Origin: JAZKFT01 sp040386335
GTDB lineage: Bacteria > Bacteroidota > Bacteroidia > Chitinophagales > Chitinophagaceae
Reading direction: 5' to 3'
Length of the DNA: 64,000 nt
Assembly: GCA_040386335.1 (NCBI GenBank)
Contig: JAZKFT010000017.1
Coordinates: 124,001-188,000 of the forward strand
Below, piece after piece: positions 19,724 through 28,595 of this stretch. The notes under the pieces were generated by a model. The model was given only the letters and a program-made list of their open reading frames with translations, was not told where the DNA came from and made no database searches. Made by a program: the position numbers and the translations under genes. Position 1 is the stretch's first letter. Every line of letters begins with the position of its first letter.

Positions 19724-20329
19724 ATGACCCGAACATTCATCATAATTTCGACACTCCTTAGTTCGACAATTACTATGTCTCAAACCTTGACTTTTGAAAA
19801 CGCTGTAAAAAATTTGTATTTCGGTGTTGACGTCAAAAAGGCTTCAGGCTCTTTAGTGGACACATTAATGACTGTTACACGCTTGCATCACAGTGACACA
19901 GTAGTTAGGCAAAGGAATTTAAACGTCAACATGCAATTAAATACCGACAAAGAAGCGTGGTCGGACAGACACATTTTTACATTTTCTAAAAGCCCCTTGA
20001 CTGACTTAAAAATAAATTCGGGTTACATTGAAGTTTCAATCGGAGAAGCACCTGGAATAAAAAAACTTCTTGATGTTAATTGGTGTGTTCAGTTTCAAAA
20101 TAAAATAGACGCGGAAAAATTCTATAACAAGTTGAAGGAAGTCTTTGCACCACTTTCAACAAAACAAAAAACAGAGTATGACAAAGACGTTGGACACATT
20201 GCACAATATTCTACACGTATTGAAGATGACAAAGGTATTAGAGACGTCGAATTTTGTTTAGGCAAGTCGCTACGAACAAAAAAATACGAGATTACTCTTT
20301 CTTTAACCAACGAATTTATGGACGAATAA
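19724..20329 (+). CDS. Hypothetical secreted or periplasmic protein
   Basis: A 201-residue product starting MTRTFIIISTLLSSTITMSQ, a plausible signal peptide ending at the Ser-Gln. The mature part is mixed alpha/beta with no motif I can assign (DTLMTVTRLHHSDTVVRQR; KLKEVFAPLSTKQKTEYDKD). It lies on the plus strand inside an otherwise minus-strand kinase cluster. It is visibly richer in A and T than its neighbours and is followed immediately by a palindromic element (20331-20530). These traits suggest acquisition as a unit. Function unknown. Confidence 0.75.
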   Translation: MTRTFIIISTLLSSTITMSQTLTFENAVKNLYFGVDVKKASGSLVDTLMTVTRLHHSDTVVRQRNLNVNMQLNTDKEAWSDRHIFTFSKSPLTDLKINSGYIEVSIGEAPGIKKLLDVNWCVQFQNKIDAEKFYNKLKEVFAPLSTKQKTEYDKDVGHIAQYSTRIEDDKGIRDVEFCLGKSLRTKKYEITLSLTNEFMDE

Positions 20330-20330
20330 T

Positions 20331-20530
20331 TACGGCATACAAACAATGCATTTGTAAAAGCATGGCTTGACAAGCAGCATTTGAGTAGTAGTAGTTCTTA
20401 TCGTCTTTTGTTCAAGCAGACATACGCTACTCCACTTTTGTTTTATCTTCAGCATCAATTTTTCAATTATTCATTTGTTCCCAGCCGACAGTTCGCTTTG
20501 GCCATGCCTTCACAAATGCTTCACGTGATA
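20331..20530. repeat. Cassette-type palindromic element A
   Basis: GCATTTGTAAAAGCATGGC at 20348-20366 pairs with GCCATGCCTTCACAAATGC at 20501-20519 (17 of 19 positions) across a 134-base interior. The element begins 2 bp after the stop codon of the preceding gene with TACGGCATACAAACAATG. Its left arm matches the element after the next gene (ACGGCGTATAACA...TTTGCAAAAGCCTGGC at 21050). This gene-plus-palindrome arrangement resembles integron attC sites, but no integrase is in the window and the core-site consensus is not clear. Confidence 0.55.
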
Positions 20531-20590
20531 CACCATTTAAAAATGAAACACCACAACACCTATTAAACCTTCCCGGCTTTGTTAAAAAAA

Positions 20591-21031
20591 ATGGAATCAG
20601 AAATAACACTTCAAATCATTCTTGTCAAGCCCACACCAGGGGTTGTCTTTGGCTTGCAAAAGGGACCTGGCAACAATTACGAAACAGTTCAAAAACAAAT
20701 CCCTGCATCCAACGATTTATCTTTTGAGTTTACGATTAAGGTAAAGGGGGATAGCGCAAAAGAAGAACTTCCCAAATTTTCGGGCAGTTTTGTTCAAGGT
20801 CCCGCAGGTAATAAATTTGTATATATTGATATCGGTACATATGCAAGCCAGCCTGATTCAATTTGGTCGAGACGACTTAAAATCCCCTTAACAGGAATTA
20901 CCTGGAAAGACATTGATTCATTATCTGGCAATTCAATACTGCAGGCTAGTGTTCCCGGAACTGGTAAAGATGGGGGACCAAATTGTGCAACTGTAAAACC
21001 ATTTGGTGGTTGGCATCTGAAAGACGCCTAA
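20591..21031 (+). CDS. DUF5990 family protein
   Basis: 146 residues from the ATG at 20591; an upstream in-frame TTG adds only four residues and is not preferred. Conserved features are FGLQKGPGNNYETVQKQ near the N-terminus, FSGSFVQGPAGNKFVYIDIG in the middle and SIWSRRLKIPL near residue 100, which match what I recall of the DUF5990 family. No signal peptide, so cytoplasmic. Biochemical function is unknown. It is flanked by two related palindromic elements (20331-20530 and 21050-21115). Confidence 0.75.
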   Translation: MESEITLQIILVKPTPGVVFGLQKGPGNNYETVQKQIPASNDLSFEFTIKVKGDSAKEELPKFSGSFVQGPAGNKFVYIDIGTYASQPDSIWSRRLKIPLTGITWKDIDSLSGNSILQASVPGTGKDGGPNCATVKPFGGWHLKDA

Positions 21032-21049
21032 CCGAAAAATAAAACAGCA

Positions 21050-21115
21050 AACGGCGTATAACACGGAGCCCTTTGCAAAAGCCTGGCAGCCTTCGCCTAT
21101 ACGCGACCGTTGCCA
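21050..21115. repeat. Cassette-type palindromic element B
   Basis: AACGGCGTATA near the left end pairs with TATACGCGACCGTT near the right end with a 3-base bulge, across about 45 bases. It begins 19 bp after the DUF5990 stop codon. The bulged imperfect hairpin and the left arm shared with element A are the reasons for suspecting an attC-like site. Confidence 0.5.
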
Positions 21116-21123
21116 TACCCAAC

Positions 21124-23178
21124 TTACGCCACCCGCTTCACCACATCCTTAAACTCAAAAAACACCCTGGTCCCATTCTCCACCACTTCCCTCATAACCC
21201 CATCCAACTGCTGCGTCAGCAACGCCACCAACTGACCGCCAAAACCGGTGCCTTTTGTAATGCCCGATTTGCCAACGCCATCGTCGGAGACTTCGAGTTG
21301 TAATATGCCTGGTGTGGTTTTTTCCAGTTTTATGGTCACATGCCCTTTGCCACCATCTGGGAATGCGTACTTTAATGTGTTGGTCAGCAGTTCGTTTACG
21401 ATCAATCCAAGCGGCACGGCGGTGTCGATGTCTACCTCCAGTTTTTCCATGGCACATGCTACTGTTACCCGGCCTTCTGCCCCAAATGAGTCGAGGATGC
21501 TGTCGCTGAGGTTGATAAAATAATCCTTCATTTCGATGGCGCCGAGGTTGGTGCCCTGGTAGAGTTTCTGGTGCACAATGCCAATAGACTGCACGCGGTT
21601 CTGTCCTTCCTGCATGGCTTCGCGGGTGCCGGCATCACCTATCTGTGCGGATTGGAGGGCCAATAAGCTACTCACAACTTCCAGGTTGTTTTTTACACGA
21701 TGGTGAATTTCCCGTAGCAGTAATTCCTTATCCTTCACCAGCTGGTCGCTGCGCTTTTTCTCCAGGGCTATTTTGTTACGTTGCCGGAACACGACGAGGG
21801 AGAATAGCAGCACTAACACGATTACTGCAAAAGCGGCGTATAGTATATTCCGCTGCCGCTTTATTGCTGCCTGAGTTACCAGGTCTTTTTTTTCCTGTTC
21901 TGCTTTTGAAAGGGCCTCTTTTTTTTCATTGTCATATTGCAATTGGGAGCCCACTAATTTTTGAAGTGATTCTTTCGTAACCGAACTGTCTCTAATGGCT
22001 GTGTATTCTTTGTAATGCTGGTAGGCACTTTGCCAGTTGCCGGTGGCGCTGTCAAATTTCTGTTTTCCATGGTAATATTCTACCATCGACATTTTGCTGT
22101 TCAAGCCGTCGTACAAATTTTTTGATCTAATAAAATACTTCTCAGCCTGCTCATAATTTTTCACGTTGGTATAAGCAGTCGCTATATCCGCATATAAACC
22201 GGCCAGGTCTTGTTTGTTTGAAATGGATTTATACGCCGTTTCAGAGGACAGGTAATAGTGCAACGTTTTGGAAAAATTATCCATTGTCCTGTAATAATGC
22301 CCCATGCGGTGATACATGTAGGCCAGCATCTGTGTGTCGCCCAAATCTTCGGTTATTTTTAATGCTGTAGCATAATAATGGAATGATTCGGAAAAATTTT
22401 TTTCGGCAAGATAGATGCCGCCAATGCTGATATTGCAATTGACCTGGTCAATTTGATTCCCCGTTTCTTTTGATAACTGGAGGCCCTGTTTAAAATATTT
22501 TAATGCTTCCGTATTGTTGCCCAGTGCCAGGTAGTTTGACGCAAGCATGTGTGCCGAATGGCCGATAGCACTTTTATCACCAATCTTTTCGCTTAGCTTT
22601 AAATAATCATACGCTGCCTGGGTGGCGGCGGCAGAATTGCCCTGCACATCATAGAGGTAACATAGGATGTTATAAGCCGTTGCCATGTTGTTCAAATCGC
22701 CTGCGGCTTCATTGAATTGTAATGCTTTTTGCAAAGCAAGGTTTGCTGCATCCAGTTTACCGTTATCAAGATAATCCTGTCCTGTTTCAATGAGCACAAG
22801 ACCCTCTCCATGTTTATTGCCGATTTGTTTGTACAGTTCCAGCGCCTGGTTATGATAGGTGATCGCTTCTTCAAAGCGCCCCATGCGCCAGTACAGCCTT
22901 GCCATTCTATGTTTAATTTTTGCTTCGCCCGGTTTCCAATTGAGTATTTGTGTAAGCGCCAGCGCTTCTTTAGAAAGAGCGATCCCTTCCTCGGGTTTAT
23001 AATACACATGCGCAAGCATTAACTGTGCATACGAATTCACTTTTGCAGTGTCTTTATTTGCCCTTTTTAATTCTGTATGTAACGAGTCTATAAAATCCTG
23101 TCCTTTTTTTTGTGCATAGCCAGGATGGTGCAACAACAATGAAGATACATGCAGGAGATAGAAAATTTTTTTCATCAT
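21124..23178 (-). CDS. TPR sensor histidine kinase, HisKA_2/HATPase (paralogue 2 of 4)
   Basis: 684 residues: signal peptide (MMKKIFYLLHVSSLLL, ending GYAQ), periplasmic TPR array (about 30-400), one membrane helix (about 439-463; AAFAVIVLVLLFSLVVF) and HisKA_2 box EIHHRVKNNLEVVSSLLALQ (His about 489). A HATPase_c domain follows with NELLTNTLKYAFPDG and DDGVGKSG. It lies 47 bp downstream of the paralogue at 23226-25274 and is probably co-transcribed with it. Bases 21420-21760 are almost identical to 23520-23860 of that neighbour, while the TPR-coding parts are far more divergent. Signal input is therefore likely specialised and output shared. Confidence 0.9.
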   Translation of the reverse strand: MMKKIFYLLHVSSLLLHHPGYAQKKGQDFIDSLHTELKRANKDTAKVNSYAQLMLAHVYYKPEEGIALSKEALALTQILNWKPGEAKIKHRMARLYWRMGRFEEAITYHNQALELYKQIGNKHGEGLVLIETGQDYLDNGKLDAANLALQKALQFNEAAGDLNNMATAYNILCYLYDVQGNSAAATQAAYDYLKLSEKIGDKSAIGHSAHMLASNYLALGNNTEALKYFKQGLQLSKETGNQIDQVNCNISIGGIYLAEKNFSESFHYYATALKITEDLGDTQMLAYMYHRMGHYYRTMDNFSKTLHYYLSSETAYKSISNKQDLAGLYADIATAYTNVKNYEQAEKYFIRSKNLYDGLNSKMSMVEYYHGKQKFDSATGNWQSAYQHYKEYTAIRDSSVTKESLQKLVGSQLQYDNEKKEALSKAEQEKKDLVTQAAIKRQRNILYAAFAVIVLVLLFSLVVFRQRNKIALEKKRSDQLVKDKELLLREIHHRVKNNLEVVSSLLALQSAQIGDAGTREAMQEGQNRVQSIGIVHQKLYQGTNLGAIEMKDYFINLSDSILDSFGAEGRVTVACAMEKLEVDIDTAVPLGLIVNELLTNTLKYAFPDGGKGHVTIKLEKTTPGILQLEVSDDGVGKSGITKGTGFGGQLVALLTQQLDGVMREVVENGTRVFFEFKDVVKRVA

Positions 23179-23225
23179 ATAAGCCCGGATCCCTTGCAGG
23201 GTTTATAACTACGAGTTTGAATCAA

Positions 23226-25274
23226 TCAAAGAATCGCCGGCTTTTCCATTTTAAATTCCAGGAAAATACGGGTGCCATTGTCGATTACTTCTTTTATGGT
23301 GCCGCCCAGTTGTTTGGTGAGCAGGCTTATTAACTGGCCACCGAAACCAGTACCCCGGATAACATCACTTTTGCCAACGCCATCGTCGGAAACTTCGAGT
23401 TGTAATATGCCTGGTGTGGGTTTTTCCAGTTTTATGGTTACATGCCCTTTGCGGCCATCCGGATAGGCGTATTTTAAGGTATTGGTCAGCAGTTCGTTGA
23501 CAATCAATCCAAGCGGCACGGCGGTGTCGATGTCTACCTCCAGTTGCTCCATGGCACATGCTACTGTTACCCGGCCTTCTGCCCCAAATGAGTCGAGGAT
23601 GCTGTCGCTGAGGTTGATAAAATAATCCTTCATTTCGATGGCGCCGAGGTTGGTGCCCTGGTAGAGTTTCTGGTGCACAATGCCAATAGACTGCACGCGG
23701 TTTTGTCCTTCCTGCATGGCTTCGCGGGTGCCGGCATCATCTATCTGTGCCGATTGCAGGGCCAATAAACTACTCACCACTTCCAGGTTGTTTTTTACAC
23801 GATGGTGAATTTCGCGCAGCAGTAATTCCTTATCCTGCAGCAGTTTATCGCTACGCTTTTTCTCGAGGGCTATTTTGTTGCGTTGCCGGAACACTACCAG
23901 GGAGAATAGCAGCACCAACGCGATCACTGCAAATGCACTGTACAGTATATTCCGTTGCCGTTTTATTTCACCCCTTGTTTCCAAATCTTTTTTTTCCTGG
24001 ATGGCTTTTGCGACGGCTTCTTTTTTGTCGGCCTTGTATTGCATTTGCGAAGCCACCATTTTCTTTAGCGCCTCTTTATTGAATAAGCTATCCCTGACAG
24101 TAATGAATTGTTGGTAATGTAGATAAGCATCTTTCCAATTGCCGGTTGCACTGTCGAGGAACGCAATGCCACTGTAATAATCGATCGTGGCGACCTTTGA
24201 TTCTAACCCCTGGTTCATCAGCTTTGCATTGATGAAAGACTTCCTGGCCGCTTCATATTTTCCCAGGTGGGTGTACACAATCCCCATTCCGGCATACAAG
24301 CTCACCAGGTCCTGCTTGTTTCCAACGGATTTATACCCGGCTTCTGCTTCGAGGTAATGATCGAGGGCTTCGTTATAGTTGAGGTGCGTCCTGTATACGT
24401 TTGCCATCCTGGAATGCACATCACCAAGCAGCCTCTTATCGTTCAATTGATTCGCCAACCTGAGCGCTTCGGTGAAAAAATGTAGCGATTCCTCAAACTT
24501 TCCTTCTCTATCGTAAATATCTCCGATCATTTCATAGTTTAACGTTTCCGCTAATTTGTCGCCTGTTTCTTTATCTATCTGCAAGGATTGCTTATAGTAT
24601 TTTAGCGCATCTGTGTTGTTTCCCAGGTTCAAAGCATTAACCGCCAGGGCACGGGAAGCACGGGATATCGCCCTTTTGTCGCCAATCTCCTCAAGTAATT
24701 TTAAAACCAGGTACCGTGCATTCGTTTCTTCGGAAATATTCCCCTGCACGGAGTACAAATAGGCCATTATATCATAAGCGAATGCCATGTTTCGCTTATC
24801 ACCTGCTTTACTGCTAACCGTTACAGCCTTTTTTAACCAGGCTTCTGCATCGGCATAATGACCGTCATCCAAATAGTCCTGGCCTATTTCTACCAACACA
24901 AAACCTTCCCTAAACGCATCCCCGGTTTGGGTGTAGATATCCAATGCTTCCAGGTGATTTTTTAAGGCCGCAGCATAATTGCCCAGCCGCCAATTCAGCC
25001 GCCCGGTTCTATCTTTTATTCTGGCAATGCCTGGTTTCCAGTTGAGTTGTTGTGCCAGTGCCAATGCAGGCTGTTGATAGACTAATCCTTCTGCTGTTTT
25101 ATAATAAATATGGGCATTCATAACAGCCGCATACAGGTTAACTTTGGACGTGTCTTCGTTTGCCTTTTTTAACTCGGTGCTTAAAGAATCTATTAACGCC
25201 TGTTCTTTTTTTTGTGCATAACCGATATGGTGAAGCAAAAAAGATACAAGCAGGATATAAAGGATTTTTTTCAT
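23226..25274 (-). CDS. TPR sensor histidine kinase, HisKA_2/HATPase (paralogue 3 of 4)
   Basis: The Met at 25274 (MKKILYILLVSFLLHHIGYA) is preferred over one five codons upstream because it begins the signal peptide; this gives 682 residues. It has a TPR array, a membrane helix (SAFAVIALVLLFSLVVF), a HisKA_2 box with EIHHRVKNN (His about 485) and HATPase_c with DDGVGKSDVIRGTGFGGQL. The catalytic region is near-identical in DNA to paralogue 2, whereas the last ~120 bp resemble paralogue 4 (25379-25500) much more. The gene therefore looks like a conversion chimera. It lies between its two closest relatives on the same strand. Confidence 0.9.
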   Translation of the reverse strand: MKKILYILLVSFLLHHIGYAQKKEQALIDSLSTELKKANEDTSKVNLYAAVMNAHIYYKTAEGLVYQQPALALAQQLNWKPGIARIKDRTGRLNWRLGNYAAALKNHLEALDIYTQTGDAFREGFVLVEIGQDYLDDGHYADAEAWLKKAVTVSSKAGDKRNMAFAYDIMAYLYSVQGNISEETNARYLVLKLLEEIGDKRAISRASRALAVNALNLGNNTDALKYYKQSLQIDKETGDKLAETLNYEMIGDIYDREGKFEESLHFFTEALRLANQLNDKRLLGDVHSRMANVYRTHLNYNEALDHYLEAEAGYKSVGNKQDLVSLYAGMGIVYTHLGKYEAARKSFINAKLMNQGLESKVATIDYYSGIAFLDSATGNWKDAYLHYQQFITVRDSLFNKEALKKMVASQMQYKADKKEAVAKAIQEKKDLETRGEIKRQRNILYSAFAVIALVLLFSLVVFRQRNKIALEKKRSDKLLQDKELLLREIHHRVKNNLEVVSSLLALQSAQIDDAGTREAMQEGQNRVQSIGIVHQKLYQGTNLGAIEMKDYFINLSDSILDSFGAEGRVTVACAMEQLEVDIDTAVPLGLIVNELLTNTLKYAYPDGRKGHVTIKLEKPTPGILQLEVSDDGVGKSDVIRGTGFGGQLISLLTKQLGGTIKEVIDNGTRIFLEFKMEKPAIL

Positions 25275-25378
25275 GGTATGTTGAGGCATGCATCCATCCT
25301 GACGTAAGATATTTTAATTGCGCCAATAAAGAAAACCCGATCGTTTCTTACCTTTAAAAGGTTGGTAATTATTCCCCG

Positions 25379-27262
25379 TTACGCCGCCTTTTCCATTTTA
25401 AACTCAAAGAATATGCGGGTGCCATTATCGATTACTTCTTTCATGGTACCGCCCAGTTGTTTGGTGAGCAGGCTTATTAACTGGCTGCCAAAACCAGTGC
25501 CTTGCGTAATACCGCTTTTGCCAACACCGTTATCGGATACTTCCAGTTTCAATACCCCATCCCGGTGCTGTTCCAGTTTTATTTCCACCTTGCCATTGCG
25601 CCCATCGGGAAAGGCGTATTTAAGGGTATTGGTGATCAATTCATTTACGATAAGGCCGAGGGGTACAGCAGTGTCTATATCCAGGTTCAGTTGCTCCATT
25701 GCACAGGCAATTTGTACCCTTTTATCGGCACCAAAGGAATCTAAAATGCTTTCGCTGAGGTTAATGAAATAGTCCCTCATTTCTATAGCGCCCAGGTTGG
25801 CTCCCTGGTATAATTTCTGGTGTACGATGCCGATGGATTGTACCCTGTTTTGCCCCTCCTGCATGGCTTCTTTAGTATTCGGATCGTCTATTTGTGCACT
25901 CTGCAAAGCCAGCAGGCTGCTTACTACTTCGAGGTTGTTTTTCACCCGGTGATGTATTTCTTTTAAGAGCAATTCGTTTTCTGCATTTTTGGCTGACAGC
26001 AGTTTGTTGGTTTTAGTGCGTGCCTGGCTACTGCGGAACACTACAAATAATAACCCGGCCAGCAAAACGGCCACACCAGCCATCAGCCATTGCACACGTC
26101 GCTGCTGGCCTAGCTGCTGCTGTTGGGTAGTGATGGTGGCTTGTTTTTTTTCGGTTTCGTATTTGGTGAGCAGTTCACTCATGGCCACGTCGCTTTCTTT
26201 TTTATCGGTACTGTCTCTTAAAAAAAAGGCCTTTTTATAGTAGGCCAGTGCCTGGGGGTAATTGCTCAATTTTTCGTAGGTGGTACTGATATGCATATAA
26301 TTCTCCACCAGGTTAGTGGCTTCGCCTGCGCCTTCCTGCATGGCAATTGTTTGCTGTTGGTACTTTAGTGCTTCGTTATAATTCCCCATCCGCATATTTA
26401 CTTCACCCAGGTTGGCGATTACTGCATTGATACCATTGCTGTAATTTGCTTTAGTAGCCGCCTCTAATGCCTTTTTATAGGCCACCAATGCTTCCGGGTA
26501 CCGCTCCAGGCGTTTAAGAGCATTGCCCCGGCCGTTGTTAACATCGCAAGCGGTTGATTCGCCTAAATCCAGCGACTGTGTAAGTGCAACGGCTTTATCA
26601 TAATACACCAGCGATTGAGCAGCGCTTCCCATCGTTATGGCAACGTTGCCCGCATTAAAATACGCATTCATCAGTTGTTCCTGGTACCCGTTTTTTTCGC
26701 AGATAGCGATGGATTTTTCGGCATAGTCCAACGCTTCTTTAAGACGTCCCTGCCGGGTAAGGTCGTCGCTTACACGGCCTAGTGCGTTGGCGATTCCTTC
26801 ATTATCCTGTAGCGCTTCCATCATTTGTAACGCTTTCATATCGGCTTCCATGGCCGGTTCTATTTGCTGCTTTTTTTTATGTACCCATGCTATTTTAAAT
26901 AGCGTGGTGGCCTGGCCTTTTTTATTATCGTTTGCTTTATAGCCAGCCATCGCCTTGTCAAAAAAAAGCACAGCGCTATCCAGTTGCAACAGGTTGGCAT
27001 GCGCACGGCCTTCCATTTCGTAGAAGATGGGCTGCGCTTTTTTGTCAATGCTTTTGTCGGCAAGCTGTACACCCCTTCTTGCGTATATCAATGCCTTCTC
27101 CATATCAGTACCAAATGCATGGTCGGCCATTTTTTTAATGACCGCCAACCTGGACGTATCGGCTTTTGCTGCAATATATTCCTGTTCAAGGCTATCCAAC
27201 ACATTGGTCTGTGCTATGGCGGCTTGTGCAAACAAAAGCACCGGAAATAGAAGTTTTTTCAT
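25379..27262 (-). CDS. TPR sensor histidine kinase, HisKA_2/HATPase (paralogue 4 of 4)
   Basis: 627 residues with signal peptide MKKLLFPVLLFAQAAIAQ, a TPR array (about 45-360; repeated AxxYxxKALxxA patterns) and a membrane helix (WLMAGVAVLLAGLLFVVF, about 390-409). The HisKA_2 box EIHHRVKNNLEVVSSLLALQ has its His near 434, and the HATPase_c domain carries NELITNTLKYAFPDG. It is the first kinase downstream of the LytTR response regulator (296 bp away, with a repeat in between). Its TPR part is shorter than in paralogues 2 and 3. Predicted to phosphorylate the neighbouring regulator. Confidence 0.9.
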   Translation of the reverse strand: MKKLLFPVLLFAQAAIAQTNVLDSLEQEYIAAKADTSRLAVIKKMADHAFGTDMEKALIYARRGVQLADKSIDKKAQPIFYEMEGRAHANLLQLDSAVLFFDKAMAGYKANDNKKGQATTLFKIAWVHKKKQQIEPAMEADMKALQMMEALQDNEGIANALGRVSDDLTRQGRLKEALDYAEKSIAICEKNGYQEQLMNAYFNAGNVAITMGSAAQSLVYYDKAVALTQSLDLGESTACDVNNGRGNALKRLERYPEALVAYKKALEAATKANYSNGINAVIANLGEVNMRMGNYNEALKYQQQTIAMQEGAGEATNLVENYMHISTTYEKLSNYPQALAYYKKAFFLRDSTDKKESDVAMSELLTKYETEKKQATITTQQQQLGQQRRVQWLMAGVAVLLAGLLFVVFRSSQARTKTNKLLSAKNAENELLLKEIHHRVKNNLEVVSSLLALQSAQIDDPNTKEAMQEGQNRVQSIGIVHQKLYQGANLGAIEMRDYFINLSESILDSFGADKRVQIACAMEQLNLDIDTAVPLGLIVNELITNTLKYAFPDGRNGKVEIKLEQHRDGVLKLEVSDNGVGKSGITQGTGFGSQLISLLTKQLGGTMKEVIDNGTRIFFEFKMEKAA

Positions 27263-27290
27263 GGGTTTATTTAGGGTTAACAGGGCTTTT

Positions 27291-27440
27291 AAGGTTCAAG
27301 ATCCAGGGTTCAAGATCAAAGGTTCGAGCGTCAAGGTTCAAGATCCAAGGTTCAAAATCCAAGGTTCAAGATTCACGCTTTCGCACCAAAGAATCTATGG
27401 CTTGACATTTGGATCTTGAACCTTGGATCTTGGACCTTGG
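27291..27440. repeat. Degenerate GGTTCAAGATCCA minisatellite
   Basis: Five to six direct, imperfect copies of AAGGTTCAAGATCC occupy 27291-27374. Two or three inverted copies (GGATCTTGAACCTTGG, GATCTTGGACCTTGG) lie at 27410-27440. The two blocks could fold into a long hairpin in the leader between the response regulator and the first kinase. No protein is credible here. Confidence 0.7.
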
Positions 27441-27558
27441 TTTTAAATATCACCGGCTTTTATTTCCGTTCCGTTGTTGAGGTATTCGTAAAAAAATCAA
27501 CTCTGCTTCAAAATTGATGACTTCGATTGTAAGATTTCAAAAATGTGGTATGTCTTTA

Positions 27559-28305
27559 TTACAATGTTTGGATGCGCTGCAACAGCTGTTCTTTTAACCC
27601 GGTACTTAATGGTATTTTTTTTTGCCCAATGGCAACATGACTTTCCGCCACTTCATCCACATGCTGCAGGTTGATGATATACGAGCGGTGGATGCGCAGA
27701 AAGCGCTTGTCCGTAAAACGATCTTCTATCGCTTTTAAAGTGATGGATAAAAGGTATTCCCGGTTCTCCGTAAAAATGCGGCTGTAGTTACGATCGGCCT
27801 CCATAAACAGGATATCACCGATCATAATTTTTACCATCTTGTCCTTGTACCGGACAAAGATGCGGTCGCTGAGAATAAACGGCTGCTCTTCATCCTTTTC
27901 TATATCGGGCAGCGCACCGGTTGCAGTTTCCGCCATGCGGCTGATGGTGAGTTCAATAGCCCGTTGCAGATCCAGCTGTTTATATGGCTTCGAGATAAAG
28001 GCAAATGGTTTGGTATGTTTGGCCCGGTTAAAAGTGGCATCGTCCGAGTTGGCCGTGAGGTAAATGATTGGGATGGTGTGACGCTGCATTAAACGCTCAG
28101 CCGTTTGAATACCATCGAGGTTTCCCTTGAGATTTATATCAAGTAGGATAATATCGGGGCAGCTATCTTCCACATGTAAAAGCGCTTCTTCTCCCCTGGG
28201 CAGGATGCCGGTTACTTCGTAGCCCATATTGGTGAGCTGCATAGAAATTTTGGCACCAATCAGCATCTCGTCTTCCACGACGAGTATCTTAATCAATGTA
28301 TCCAT
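27559..28305 (-). CDS. LytTR-family response regulator
   Basis: 248 residues: receiver domain (about 5-125) with acidic pair E11/D12, phospho-acceptor D56 in DIILLDINLKG, T/S and K positions in IYLTANSD and AFISKPYKQ; linker; LytTR DNA-binding domain (about 150-245; RKxLRIHRSYIINLQHVDEV). It is the only complete response regulator adjacent to four TPR kinases, so a many-kinases-to-one-regulator arrangement is likely. The kinases' cytosolic HisKA_2 domains are its probable phosphodonors. A decayed copy of its 5' half plus upstream DNA lies at 29316-29680. Confidence 0.93.
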   Translation of the reverse strand: MDTLIKILVVEDEMLIGAKISMQLTNMGYEVTGILPRGEEALLHVEDSCPDIILLDINLKGNLDGIQTAERLMQRHTIPIIYLTANSDDATFNRAKHTKPFAFISKPYKQLDLQRAIELTISRMAETATGALPDIEKDEEQPFILSDRIFVRYKDKMVKIMIGDILFMEADRNYSRIFTENREYLLSITLKAIEDRFTDKRFLRIHRSYIINLQHVDEVAESHVAIGQKKIPLSTGLKEQLLQRIQTL

Positions 28306-28595
28306 GATAGGTTTTAAGGGTTGGTTGGGATATCCTTCCGGTTGCCTCCATCAAGGGTCTGGAATTGACGATCAGTAATTTGCATTCGGTGTAAATCTAT
28401 CAACTCTACTCGAAATGCCATTGCATTGGCAAGAAGATTTTGGTACAGGGGAGTATGCAGTTGATTTCGGGAGTAAGCTAATCTTCATGTTGCAAGGGCA
28501 AAATTTTATAAAAAGCACTCCTCTTTTTCTATAAAGTTGTAACATCCATAATATTGCCAATGGCATTTTTACCCTGTTTCCTCAATCAAATCCAG

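Noticed and set aside
20381..20566. 61-codon frame inside element A
   Set aside because: It lies between the arms of the palindrome and has no conserved features; the inverted repeat explains the sequence better.
27166..27419. Plus-strand frames across the minisatellite
   Set aside because: The translated product is a repeat of FKIQGSR-like units that only reflects the DNA repeat.
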